64,000 bases of DNA from Powellomyces hirtus (taxonomy: Eukaryota > Chytridiomycota > Chytridiomycetes > Spizellomycetales > Powellomycetaceae): the NCBI GenBank assembly GCA_025526995.1, contig JAHLKG010000003.1, positions 1,178,001-1,242,000 of the forward strand. The letters are read 5' to 3'. Position numbers and translations under genes: made by a program. The notes below the pieces were generated by a model. The model was not told where the DNA came from. It saw nothing but the letters and a program-made list of their open reading frames with translations, and searched no databases. Of this stretch, positions 35,692 through 46,420 are shown piece after piece (positions within the stretch are counted from its first letter, which is position 1; each line of letters opens with the position of its first letter).

Positions 35692-36917
35692 GTTCTGCAA
35701 AAACAAGAGGCATGGCTAGCATGCTTTGGTGGTGATCTACTGAGTTGTTGGTTTGGACAAAAGAATGTCGTTTTATGTGGTCTATATACAGAAGTGTCTG
35801 GTGGATGCTTGTTTGTGTGTGTGTGAATCTATAGCTGTGTGATATATGCAACGTAGGAGAAAAGTGGATGGGAAGGCAGGGAATGCGGAGGCGTCAGGTC
35901 CCTATAAGTCCGTCAGAGACAATCACACTACTGCACACCGTGCACGAACGAAATCGATGGAAGCACACGCGGGGTGACGTTCTACTACGACTACAGGTCT
36001 TCGGTCGGTCTTTGTCTTCATGCGAGTAACAACACTTGAAACACTAGGAAGACCGCGAGAGATACCAAGAAAAAAAAAAAGGGAAGGCAGGAAGAAAGGA
36101 GAAGAAGCACGACGACCCGACACTGAACACTTCGCGGGCGCGCACGGGGACAGGGACATCGGCTCGGTAAAACGGCTACGCGGCCTAGTCGCGTTGTTGA
36201 AATGATTGAGAAAAGGACGCGTAACTGTATGTGTGGCGGAAGTGTGCGAAAAACAGGCGAACCAACCACGCTGCTTCCCATTGTCGTGCAATACCAGCAA
36301 AAAGTTGGAGTCTCAATAGTAAGTTTATGAACAACCAACCTCCTCCATCGATGATATCCGAGTCCTATCTAGTATCGATGCATTGGGTGACTGAGGCTTT
36401 GTTACCGCATGCAATGCATAACCTGAACACGCGCTTGAAAGAAACAACAGCTTGAAGTGCTTCCTTTTTCCCTCACGACTCAAGTGATCGTCACAGTCCA
36501 AACTGGACACCACCGATGTATGATATGGGATAGGATAGATAGTTGGCACTTTACGCATGTCTCAAAACGTATCTGAGGTGTCGGGCAAACATGCTCCGGG
36601 GCCTTCTTGACTTCCGCACAGCAATCACTCACGATATGTATCATCAACAGTCGCAATCCGATGACCGGAAACTTTCACGGGGTGAAACGTCGCTGTGAGC
36701 AGCCCGTGGGTTTCCCCAGCCAATCCGATTTTCCGTTTTGCCATCGACCATCTCCTTTACGTCACAGGGAGATACATAATCAAGTTCGGGCATGGCCATT
36801 GCACCCAGGTAAGGCCAGCATTTCCCTGCAGTTTTACACTTGGGGTGTCGCAGATGTAATTGTGATAAAGAAGCAAGATGTGACAAAATTAAAAAAATGA
36901 TTGCAGTACAAATTTCC
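35692..36917. other. ACC1 upstream region
   Basis: Promoter and 5' leader of ACC1 plus the 3' flank of the PA2G4-like gene. Immediately upstream of 35691 the minus strand reads CTTGTTTTTGCAG, which looks like a splice acceptor, so ACC1 may have a non-coding or extra 5' exon further upstream. A GT microsatellite lies at about 35812-35823. No other gene is seen. Confidence 0.5.
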
Positions 36918-38675
36918 CTATTTGGACTCGGCAGCGGTCTCCTCCTGAGCTCCAGCCTTCTTCTATGACACCAGAAACGCAAAGATGTCAGCACAATGAA
37001 AATTTCGCCAAGAAACATCCTTTCCTGGCAAAACTCACCTTCTTCTTCTTGTTGGCCTTGGCTTTGTTGGTCTTTACCGACTGCTTCAGCAACTCCTTGA
37101 CTTTCTCATCCCTGACTTCTTTGTCGCTCTTGACGAGCTCCTGGTCCCACGGGAAGCTAGTAATCTTCAGAGGTCCATTGGGCATCAGCAGGACAGTGTA
37201 CATGAAGTGGGCCACAACGGCATCCTCCTTCTCGTACAGGACCTGGTAAGGCTGCACAAGGCTGTGGTTCGCGCATTCGACAATACCCATGCGCGCCTTC
37301 TTCTCGTCATCAAAGTGTCGGAGGGAGAAGGCCATGGTGCCAAACTGCTTGATGACCTTGGTGAGCACTTCGCGGGATGTCTTCATCTTCAAGTTGTAGG
37401 TAATCTCGGGCTGACGCTTATACACGGTGGTACGTGTCTCCAATGTTCGGGGCTTGCCCTCTCCGCTGGACACCAAAATGTCGAGAGAGTACACTTCTCC
37501 CTCTTCAAAAGTCGATTCCTCAACGTCCTTCTTCTGACCTTCACTTGGGTTCAGAATAATCTGCTTCTTGCCGTCAAGAACGTTGCGGCTCACTTGGTGA
37601 GACAGCATGCCTATTTGATAACATGGATGCACAGATAAGCAACAGCATACGACAAATGTGCTTCAGAAGCATCAGGCCAATGACGACGCTTTTATGAAAC
37701 ACTACCTTCGACGGGCTTGCACTCAAAGTCCTCAGCGATGGTTTGCACAGCGTCGGAAACCTGAGTGTTGGTGTTGCCAGGTCTCAGCAAACGGATGGCG
37801 GCCTCAGTGGCGAGGTATGCAGCCTGCATGACATCGGCCTGACGACCCTTGACGGGGCTCTCCTTGGTCGCGCCAATAACGAGAGTGTGAGCGACCTGGG
37901 AAATGTATCCGTCAATGTGAGCTCCCAGTTCAATTCTGATAACGTCGCCAGTTTTCAGGGTGATGGCACCCTCGGGGTCGCTCGAAAGCGGGGACATGTG
38001 GCAAATGGCGGTGTTGGGCGAAACGCACGTTGGGAAGGCAATACCTGCAGGAAACTATGAATATCGAGGATGCACCCAAATGGTTTTCGACGGAGGCCTG
38101 ATGAACGCACCCTTGAGCATCTTTCCCTTGTTGTACACCTTCTCCGACAGCTCCTCAATGGTTCGGTCACCGAGAGCACACAGGTCGACAAGCTTGACAC
38201 CATCGGCGACAGCCTCGATGACCTTCGTCAGGGCACCTATGCAGCAAGAGAGAATCATCTATGATCAGAGATAGCCCTGATAGATTTGCCCCACATGAGA
38301 TGATTGATCTTGAAATTCGAGGCATCATCGTCAGGTCGCCAAGCCTCAGACCGATTTCTCTCCCCAATCCTTAATGATACCCTCCCCACCGCGACGCAGG
38401 CTCTCATACGTTTGCAGAATTCGTAAATTTCGTTTCAACGCGACCATGCGGTGATTCTTCTGTTCGTCTGGCCACTTTCGTTCCAAAGCACAATATCGAC
38501 TGCGCTATTCCCACATTATCACATATCCACGGGGTTCCTGAAACTCACGATTGGCGATGTCGGCGGCGGTTTGGTATTTGGTGACGACTTTGGTAGACAA
38601 CTCGTTCTCATCCTCGCTTTGCGAATGGTCATCCTCCTCAACGTCGGCAACGGGCTCGTTCTTTGTGACTGCCAT
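36918..38675 (-). CDS. PA2G4/EBP1-like protein (aminopeptidase-fold, cdb4 family)
   Basis: Five exons: 38675-38549, 38236-38111, 38044-37706, 37610-37039, 36962-36918 (402 residues; human EBP1 is 394). The fold is methionine aminopeptidase-like without the metal ligands. Conserved blocks are GIAFPTCVSPN, GDVIRIELGAHIDG, LRPGNTNTQVSDA, VYSLDILVSSGEGK, KMKTSREVL and VLLMPNGPLKITS. An extended Lys-rich tail (KANKKKKKKAG) resembles the EBP1 RNA/ribosome-binding tail. Family members bind 60S subunits at the tunnel exit and act in ribosome biogenesis; the S. pombe homologue was isolated as a curved-DNA binding protein. Intron 1 is 312 nt, the longest coding intron resolved here. Confidence 0.94.
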
Positions 38676-39627
38676 GTTTTTGTTTTTCGATGTTCCTGCG
38701 CGTTCTCTTAACAGAATCGTCGAGAGATGTCGCCTGACAGCGTGAAAAACAGGGAATCATCACCATGGCAATAGGGCATTTCTCCAACGAGACGCGAACG
38801 CCACGCGACTTCAACGCTTCGTCTGCCCGTAATAACAATACAAGAGTGATAGTACAACGCTTCCTGTAATAACAATTATACAGTAGGCGATAGTTGAGAG
38901 GTTCCTGTGGAGGAAGCGTCTCAGGACTGCCATCAGAGAAGCAGGAAAGAGCAGATTTGTTGACGACCTGAGGTTCGACGAGGTGAATCTCTGTCCATTG
39001 TGTGCGGAGCTCAGCAGTAGCTAGGTTCCCACGCCTATTGGGGAGATCAAGAGCCTCTTTTAATAGAGCTTCTTCTTATTTTTATAATGTTGGATATCCT
39101 CACCATGTTTATGAAAGGGCGTCGCAAAGTTCCTCTGGGGAGCCCCTTTGGGCAAGCTTGAATCGATCTGTTTGTATCGGGTTTGTATTTTTTGGTGGGG
39201 CGAAAGCCATATCGTGATCATGTAGAAGGAAGCAGCTATCAATCCCCTTCTGGGCTGAGGTTACGATAAATATTGTATCAATTCCCCTTTAACGCATTAC
39301 AGATGTATCACACATCCGCAACCAAGACATGGACGAGATGGATACAAAGGATGTCATTTGCCAATGTTATCCAGATGACATTTTTCTCCTTTTTCTTTGG
39401 GTGGGTTTTGGTGAACCAAGTGAATATCGTACTCGCTCAAAGGCGCTTGGAAGCCGGATGTGGAGTGGTCATGGATGGTGTCCGCAAGTAACGATTTGCG
39501 GCGACCGCGGTTCGGTGACTGGCGCACCACAGCCTAGTGGTATATATAACGCACAGGACACAAACGCCCAAAGCCAAATGACAACGTAGCCTTCAACAAC
39601 CGACATCCCCTCATAGCACCACCAACG
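38676..39627. other. Divergent intergenic region
   Basis: It lies between the starts of the PA2G4-like gene (-) and the methyltransferase (+). Apart from the TATA box at 39541 nothing specific is recognised. Confidence 0.5.
39541..39549 (+). promoter_or_regulatory. TATA box of the methyltransferase gene
   Basis: TATATATAA lies 79 bp upstream of the ATG at 39628, with no other TATA nearby. The spacing fits a core promoter with a short leader. Confidence 0.55.
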
Positions 39628-40586
39628 ATGAGCACAGCCTCTTTCATCCCTACCGGTAACGAGCACCATGAAAGAAATCGGGTGTCTTGGAATGCAGCCA
39701 CAGTGGCCCACAACAGCCACAAGGTCGACCAGCATGTGTTCTTCCACGACAAAGGCTCGACGCTTTTCCAGGAAGAGCAGGACCTACTCGGAGACCTGGC
39801 GGGTCTCTCGGTCTGTCACCTTCAATGCAATGCTGGTCAGGATACCCTTAGTCTCGCAACCCGACTCGGCGCCAAGAACCCGGTGGGCGTGGACATTAGT
39901 GACACGGCCATTGAGTTTGCAACCCACCTCGCCAAGGACTCGGGCATCGAAGCGACCTTTATCCGCGCGGATGTTTTTGATTACTTTGATGCCGCTGAGC
40001 CCAATCAGTTTGATGTCGTCTTCGCCAGCTATGGCACTCTGTGCTGGCTGAGCAGCGTTAAAGTAAGATCTGCTGTTCAGTTGCTCATCAGCAAATTGAC
40101 CATGCTAAGAACCCATCAACCTTTCAGACCTACGCCGCCGGAGTGAGGAGGATATTAAAGCCAGGCGGACGCTACTGCCTGGTTGATTTTCACCCCACAG
40201 CCTGCATCTTTAACGCGGACATGGTCCACGACAACCCATATTCAACCGCCGGCGAACCTATCCACGAGCAAGTAGGCGTCCACGACTACGTGGCCCAGTC
40301 CACAACAGGTGATGGGGAGATCCTCCCAACACTCAAGTACGCCGAGGGGATCAAGGATTTTGAAAATCCCAACCCAACCACGGAATTCTATTGGGGCCTG
40401 GCAGATGTTATCGGCGCTTTTGTCGAAACAGGGCTGCAGCTCACCCATTTCAAGGAGTACCCGTATTCCAACTTCTTCAAGATATACAAGACCAAGATGA
40501 CCCCGGAGCAGGTTGAAGCGGGCATCCGATGGCATTACGCGGGACCCATGTTGCCCTTCATGTATTCGATCTCTGTCAAGAAGTAA
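39628..40586 (+). CDS. Class I SAM-dependent methyltransferase
   Basis: Two exons, 39628-40062 and 40128-40586 (894 nt, 297 residues), with the intron GTAAGA..TTTCAG. Motif I (about residue 65) reads VCHLQCNAGQDTLSLA, an acidic residue ends strand 2 (GVDISDTAIEFA), motif III/IV is FDVVFASYGTLCWL, and ILKPGGRYCLVDFHP after the splice is the post-motif loop. The C-terminus (LTHFKEYPYSNFFKIY) ends with the usual antiparallel strand. The substrate cannot be told; the small-molecule (UbiE/COQ5-like) methyltransferase group is the nearest in style. Confidence 0.9.
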
Positions 40587-41154
40587 GAGTTGTAGATTTA
40601 TAGACAAAATACGGTATCATTCACCAAACCTCTACTTGCCGTCTCGCACGTCGGGGAGTGGCTGTGCTGGAACACCATCGCGACGCGCGACTTTGGAGCA
40701 CAAAGCCAAGCCACACTTCACGCGACGTCAATCTTGATATTTGAAAAATCGCAACGCCTGCTACGGTGTAATAGAACTTGGCACAACGCCCGCTCCGCCC
40801 CATTATTGTCCCGCCCGTCATTATTGTCGGAGCCTCCGTCACCCCATCGTCATTTGTCGTTTTCCCGCACAAAATACAAATACAAAAACAAAAGGACGTG
40901 AACCCTCAGGTTATCAAGTTATATCGATACCAAAATCCTCGCACTCATCTCAGCTGTTTTGGGAACTCGCTCTTCATATATAGTGTAGTTTTTCCAAGTC
41001 ATCTAAATACTCTTACCAAGCTAGCCTCCTCAGCAGCAGACACGTTACGTTCCTCATACTCCTTCCTCCCGCTGCCGCCCCAACTCTCATTTTGGACATC
41101 GATTCCACGCCCTCCGAACAACAGCCTCCTGCCCTTGATTTCACATCTAAAGCC
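40587..41154. other. Intergenic region
   Basis: 3' flank of the methyltransferase and promoter plus leader of the following secreted-protein gene. No gene is recognised. Confidence 0.5.
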
Positions 41155-42621
41155 ATGCGGGTCGTTACAATTCAGATAGTCCTCAGCTGGATGCTCGTCT
41201 TCCTCGCTCTCTCACCACACTTCTCCGAGGCGGCCCCTGGTAAAGGCGGCGGCGGCGGTCGATCAGGGGGCGGGGGATCTCGAAGCAGTGGGGGAGGGAG
41301 TCGAAGCAGCGGCGGCAGTGGCTTCAGTGGATCAGCGAAAGGCGGCACACGCACAACCCCTGGGTCTTCCATCGGAAGTGGCTACCGAGCTTCCCGTGGC
41401 TACGTTCCTATCCCAAGCACATATTCTGGCGGTTACACATCAGCAACCAGAAGCGGGTACATTGGAAGAGGAGGCGTGGGTTTCCCAAGAACCTTTTACT
41501 ATGGATTGTTTGGCTACTGGGGATTTTATGGAGTCTACGCCTATTCTGGCTTCTACTGTGGCTACTCGTGCCGCTATTCGGATCGATACAACGACGACAA
41601 TGGTAGAGGCTATTATGCTCGACCGTTCGATCCCGTCCCGCCGAATGCGCTTGCCAACCCTGTTTCGTTCTCGACCGTTAGAAATACAAACGATGGACCC
41701 GACAACAGAATGACCTTCATCCTCAAGCAAGATACCGCACACCCTGGTGTAAGACCCATCTACTTTGACGAAAGCGGTCCTGAGGCTGCTGCGAATGGAC
41801 CAGGAGATTTCACATATGCTTTGTCTCTCTTCCAACTGGTGGAATACGTTGATCGCGATGCGGACGGTATTTACACCCCGGCCGACGCGCCCGTTAGAAT
41901 CTTGGACATGGCCGCCAACAAATGGTCGCCGATCATTTTCGAAGCCAAAGGAACCAACGACAATCCTGCCAAGACTTACTACGAAGCCAAATCCAAATCC
42001 ACTTCTGCCCCGGCAGCAAACAACGCAACTGGCCCCCCGGTTGTGCCGACGTTTGAAATCATCTACCGAACGTCGAACGTGTTGATCAACAACACTGCCA
42101 CTGTCCCAGCGGTAACGGTTGTGCCCAATTCAGTTACAATGGATCTTACGATAACAGGATTCCAATTCGCCAACGCTTCTACCCGACTCGCGTTAGTGAC
42201 ACTGCTGTCGTCCGCCGAACAATTCGGTCAGGATCCCGAGCTCTCGGTTGCGGACGGCAACCGCACAAAGGGAGTCCAGTTTGGTGACAAGGCTGGTGGT
42301 CGTTTCGAGTGGCTCCTTCGCACCGAGTCGGCGACCGTAACGGGATCCAGAGTCGAGTTTCCTCTACCCGCCACCCCTCCGGCACCTGGCCCCGATGATG
42401 CCCGTATCATCGGTGCTCGTACAGAGACCACGTACACCCAAGCTCTGAACATTGTTCCGGCGCAAAACAACACGCCAATTCGAGTATCAATGATAGTTTT
42501 CCTCGACGAACAGATCCTCACACCAGAATTATCTGGAGCGTCATCTGCGATGAGCCAAACTTCCAGCATCCTGGCCATCTTCTGCGCAGTGTCAGTGTCC
42601 GCGATGATTGGGTACTGGTAG
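41155..42621 (+). CDS. Secreted Gly/Ser/Tyr-rich surface protein, probably GPI-anchored
   Basis: An intronless 488-residue protein starting at ATG 41155. An in-frame ATG at 41092 would add 21 polar residues in front of the signal and is less likely. Residues 1-29 form a signal peptide (MRVVTIQIVLSWMLVFLALS, AAPG cleavage region). A Gly/Ser-repeat stretch follows (GGGGSRSSGGGSRSSGG), then a Tyr/Gly/Phe-rich block (FYYGLFGYWGFYGVYAYSGF). A folded-looking domain of about 300 residues contains several N-x-T/S sites. It ends with a small-residue region (SGASSAMS) and a hydrophobic tail, the layout of a GPI signal. I do not recognise the domain family; cell-wall or cyst-coat structure is a plausible role. 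Confidence 0.75.
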   Translation: MRVVTIQIVLSWMLVFLALSPHFSEAAPGKGGGGGRSGGGGSRSSGGGSRSSGGSGFSGSAKGGTRTTPGSSIGSGYRASRGYVPIPSTYSGGYTSATRSGYIGRGGVGFPRTFYYGLFGYWGFYGVYAYSGFYCGYSCRYSDRYNDDNGRGYYARPFDPVPPNALANPVSFSTVRNTNDGPDNRMTFILKQDTAHPGVRPIYFDESGPEAAANGPGDFTYALSLFQLVEYVDRDADGIYTPADAPVRILDMAANKWSPIIFEAKGTNDNPAKTYYEAKSKSTSAPAANNATGPPVVPTFEIIYRTSNVLINNTATVPAVTVVPNSVTMDLTITGFQFANASTRLALVTLLSSAEQFGQDPELSVADGNRTKGVQFGDKAGGRFEWLLRTESATVTGSRVEFPLPATPPAPGPDDARIIGARTETTYTQALNIVPAQNNTPIRVSMIVFLDEQILTPELSGASSAMSQTSSILAIFCAVSVSAMIGYW

Positions 42622-42910
42622 CTTCCGTGTCCGCTGCTTCGCCTTTCTGAATCCCAAACAGGCACCCATACCTCGCCTCATAGCCGAGTTCTCGTCTCGA
42701 CAATATTAGACATGTTACGCTTTTATCCTCTGATGCTGTTTGTAGTATAATTAGTTTGTTAGAGTCTTTACCTTTAGTTTGAGACCTTTCTTAATGTACA
42801 GAACTTTTTCCCTCGCTTTGCTTCGCTTGCTCAAGCGAATCCCCCTCTGCGGCTCCCTTGTCATTTCATAGCCTTTCCTCAAGTTGTGGAACTTGATTGC
42901 TTTGCACTGG
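42622..42910. other. 3' flank
   Basis: 3' untranslated and intergenic DNA downstream of the surface-protein gene. No gene is recognised. Confidence 0.4.
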
Positions 42911-43900
42911 CTATTCCTCTGTGTCTGGTTGCCCAGTGGATTCGTATTGCCGGCTAGCTACTCGCCTTATAAAAGGTCCAGTGGATAGCATTTTTTTGCA
43001 ACGTTCGTCCTGGAGCGCCGCTATCTGATCCTGTACATTTCTCTCTTGACGTCTTGGAAGGTTGTAAAGGTGCAGGACCTGTTTGTACCCGTCACTTTCA
43101 GCCAGCATCCCAATGACCCGGCCCTTCCCACTTGGAAGGCACCAACCTGGATCCCAAATCTTATGCCCAGTTGGCTTTCCAGCATTTCCACAAATGGCGA
43201 ATGACTAGGCTTTCCTCAACATGGTGACACTCGGTCGCAACCGCCGTGCCACTCGCGCGCCATCTGCCGGAAGCCTCGCTTTCCACTTTGCTCGCATTTT
43301 GTTTGTGCCCGGCGAAGAGCTCACCGCGCGCGTCAACCCAGCCTGATCCCATCGCACGCAAATCCACCTTCGTCGGATCAGTGCTCCGATGTGTGACATG
43401 GCCACAATCAATCAATTCCGTCCCAACAGGGCTATGATGCACGATAGACTGGACCACCATTGCGTGGAGATCATGTAACTTCTCTCTACATTCTCAATGC
43501 GGATACGTCGGATCGACGTGTGCGATGTTGTCAAGATCAGCGAGGAGACGAACAGTTCCATACACTAAAAGTATAGACTCCCAAAGGTCTGAGCCTATTG
43601 ATAATTGAACACCTTGTTCCTTCCATTATCCATAAGCGTGGAAGGCCTGACGTTAGTCAGCCAGTTGGAACAGACATCCCACGAATGGTCAACGAGGATC
43701 CAGAGCTTTCCGGCTGTATACAGTACATTCGCCACATCGCACACAAAGCCTTGCCCATCCATCCTTTCAACATGGCAGATGTCTGGCCAGGTATTCTCCC
43801 ATCGTGCTTGCCAGATCTGCCCCTTTTCTGCGACCGTGGGGATCGTTGGCAACTATTCAGAGAGAACGCAACGACGCATGGTTGCATCCTCTACATCACA
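42911..43900 (-). pseudogene. Unidentified coding-like segments, spliced or decayed
   Basis: Three minus-strand segments have protein-like composition but sit in different frames. They are about 43860-43600 (WQARWENTWPDICHVERMDG), 43590-43150 (VYGTVRLLADLDNIAHVDPT, broken by a TGA, then VQSIVHHSPVGTELIDCGHV) and 43200-42911 (KIWDPGWCLPSGKGRVIGML, ending STGQPDTEE). A possible acceptor (GCCTAG) precedes the last one, but I could not find donors that join all three in phase. Either a multi-exon gene whose splicing I did not solve, or a relic. No family recognised. Confidence 0.3.
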
Positions 43901-43959
43901 TTGTACTCCCAGCATTTAATTCACACTCGAGAAACAGTAGTTAAAATAATGTTGCAATC

Positions 43960-46008
43960 GTGACGTTCTTTCCGGCATGGCAAGAGTGCGTCTTAGCGAA
44001 TCATACCGTACTCTGTACCGATCATACCCACGCTAACGACATGGGATAGGTGGAGGAGAAACGTTTCCACGTCTCTTCGTATCGCGGACTGAGCGTTCAG
44101 CCTGACTAAGCGCAATGGTGGTTCGCGCGCAGTTGTGAGTACTGCATGGCGTACTGTATATACAAAACCACCTGCACGGGCGTGGTACGGCGGCGAGAGG
44201 TTTGGCGATACAACAGTTACACCTTAAGAATGCCAGACATTTCAAAATTGCGTTTTTCAATGATTCTACCAGAGAAAAAATTTGATTTGATCCTGTTGAG
44301 GCGGAAGCCACAATCCCATTTCAACCTTGGGAGCAAAAGAGGGTAACGTGACTGTGTGGTCTGCGTAAGGTTGTTGACCTGTACAGTATGTGACCTTAGT
44401 ACGCCAAGAGCACGAGGGAGGGACTACGAATGTCGTCCAAAAGGCAGTGTCGCCAGTGGACTGTGACAGTGTATCGATAGAAACGCGGACGCGCGTGGGA
44501 AAAGAGTTGATTTGTCGTACACGGCGACCATCACTACGCCGGGTTTCTGCGATCCGTAGTAGCCTCTACTGACGGTTGCTGATGTTCCGTGGTGTTGTCT
44601 GTGGTACCAGCATTTACGAATTCAGGCGACACTGTAAAGTCCCTCATTGAAGCGCAGTGATCTCATGCTGGTTTGGGCGAGTTGGCTCTTCGAAGCGGTG
44701 CAGGAGGCACAAGGAGGTTAACCAACGGCCCGCGTGCATAGCTTGTGTACACTTGCATTCCTCGCATTTAAGGGATTCCCACGCCGCCTGTGGTCATCAC
44801 CCTTTGTAGTGGTGGGAGATTGACTGCGGTGGTGGTGGTGGACGGCTCTCGTTTGTGCGAGTTAGTAAACCATCTGGTGATGAGCTCGTTTGGTGGGTGT
44901 GGGTTCTACAAGCTGGTGATGAGGCTTGTCCGACATGCGGATTACCGGGTGGCTGGCACGCAGTCCAGGCCAAGCCACTGATGGATGGTCTGGGCGTTGT
45001 CCTTACAGCCACACAACATTCAAAGCATACACCATGGTCGAGCAAATTTAATTCGGGGGAGAGGGAGATGTGAATAAATCAAATTTTGGGAAAACAGCGG
45101 CAATGAGCCAATTTGGTTGAGGAACGGGCGGCGGGTGGTGGGTCACCCGGCCGGTTTGGGAGGCTTTGTGGGACCCGACGCCTGATCAATTAGAATTACC
45201 AAGGGTCGACCGGCCAGCTGCCCAATCAAATTGCGGGGGGTAACCCGCCCACAAAGACATACCGTTTGGAGAAAGACTCGCAAGGGTTTGGGTCAAGACT
45301 CCCATATGCACTCCGGGATCCATGGCAAGAAGCCTAGACAGGGTCTAGACGGCGATCGGTCTAGACGTCGATTGTTAAGCGGTCCCGCCGTGGACTCCGA
45401 AGGCTCCCCGCGGAGACGCAGGCCTCGGCCAAGATTGACAGTACAGTATACTGTATCCTGAACCGTGGGGTTCAAGATACATGAACAATCCGCTAGCCAC
45501 TTTCTTTTCTGCGAATGGATGCTTTTGCATGCAATTTCTACTAGTAAGCGAGCTGAGCTGTCCTCGTACGAGAACACGCACGCCGGTTGGCCGCCCCATT
45601 GTGGAGGGAGACATGAAAAACTAGATATCCGCATCATAATAACAATGCTTTTTGCTGCGGCCATCCCGGAAGCCACAAGTTGCCTGACCCATGCACGTGG
45701 GACCTTTGGAGATTGGTATTCCCACAACAAATCAGGGCAATGAATCACTGCATTTTCAGCTGTATACCGAAGAACAAGTTTGGAGGGAAAAATGAAGCGC
45801 GTACGACCAGCGCGCAGTATCTGAATTTCACCCCCCCACCCGTGCAAAAGGGCGCGCAGCTTCGCAAGGATGGGGCCAACCCGCAGATTGTAAGTATAAT
45901 GAATGACGCGTACGCACTGGCAAGCATTTGTGGATGGGGCCCTAATGTGAGGCTTCATTTCCATTGTTCACATTGTTTGCGATACCGAAACCACGGTATT
46001 GAACAGCT
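43960..46008. other. Gene-poor region
   Basis: About 2 kb with no recognised gene. A 223-codon minus frame (45293-45964) has no domain and low coding character. Around 45330-45360 the hexamer TCTAGAC repeats three times, and 45438-45455 contains the palindrome ACAGTATACTGT. Neither indicates a known feature. Confidence 0.4.
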
Positions 46009-46420
46009 ATGATGTCATCTCCACCAGACCCTGCTTCCAAACAACGGCAAGAACTGGAGTCATGGGAGGAAGTCTCCTACCCTCGGTTCTCGCTCAGCGC
46101 CGTAGTGTGGATCGACAGATGCAGACATGCCTCGCGGTGGGTCAACAATCGAGGATGCACTTATCGAGAGGTTGGAAGCAAGTTTGAAGCAACTCTGTTC
46201 TTCCAGCCGAGAAGGAGGGAGATCTCGGCGACTTCGGCGTCTTTGCCAGCCAGCTCAGCTTGCCGTCCCAACTTCAGGGTCAATTCCAACAGTGGATGCA
46301 CATGTGGCTGGGCGCAAACCCAGCCTGTGACTCTGATGACGATGACGAGGTATCGTTGGTTGGCGTCCTGAATTGCTCTTGTGGTCTCCGCCCCACGGTT
46401 CGGTCGTGGCAATCAATAGT
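46009..46420 (+). pseudogene. Frame-broken short coding region
   Basis: Three consecutive protein-like stretches lie in three different plus frames with no plausible intron between them: MMSSPPDPASKQRQELESWE (46009-46090), DMPRGGSTIEDALIERLEAS (about 46122-46200) and EGDLGDFGVFASQLSLPSQL followed by QFQQWMHMWLGAN and an acidic run (about 46205-46350). The amphipathic character of each suggests one small ancestral protein with two indels, or assembly errors. The family is unknown. Confidence 0.35.

Noticed and set aside
45293..45964. 223-codon minus-strand frame
   Set aside because: No domain, no splice context and irregular composition; not enough to call a gene.
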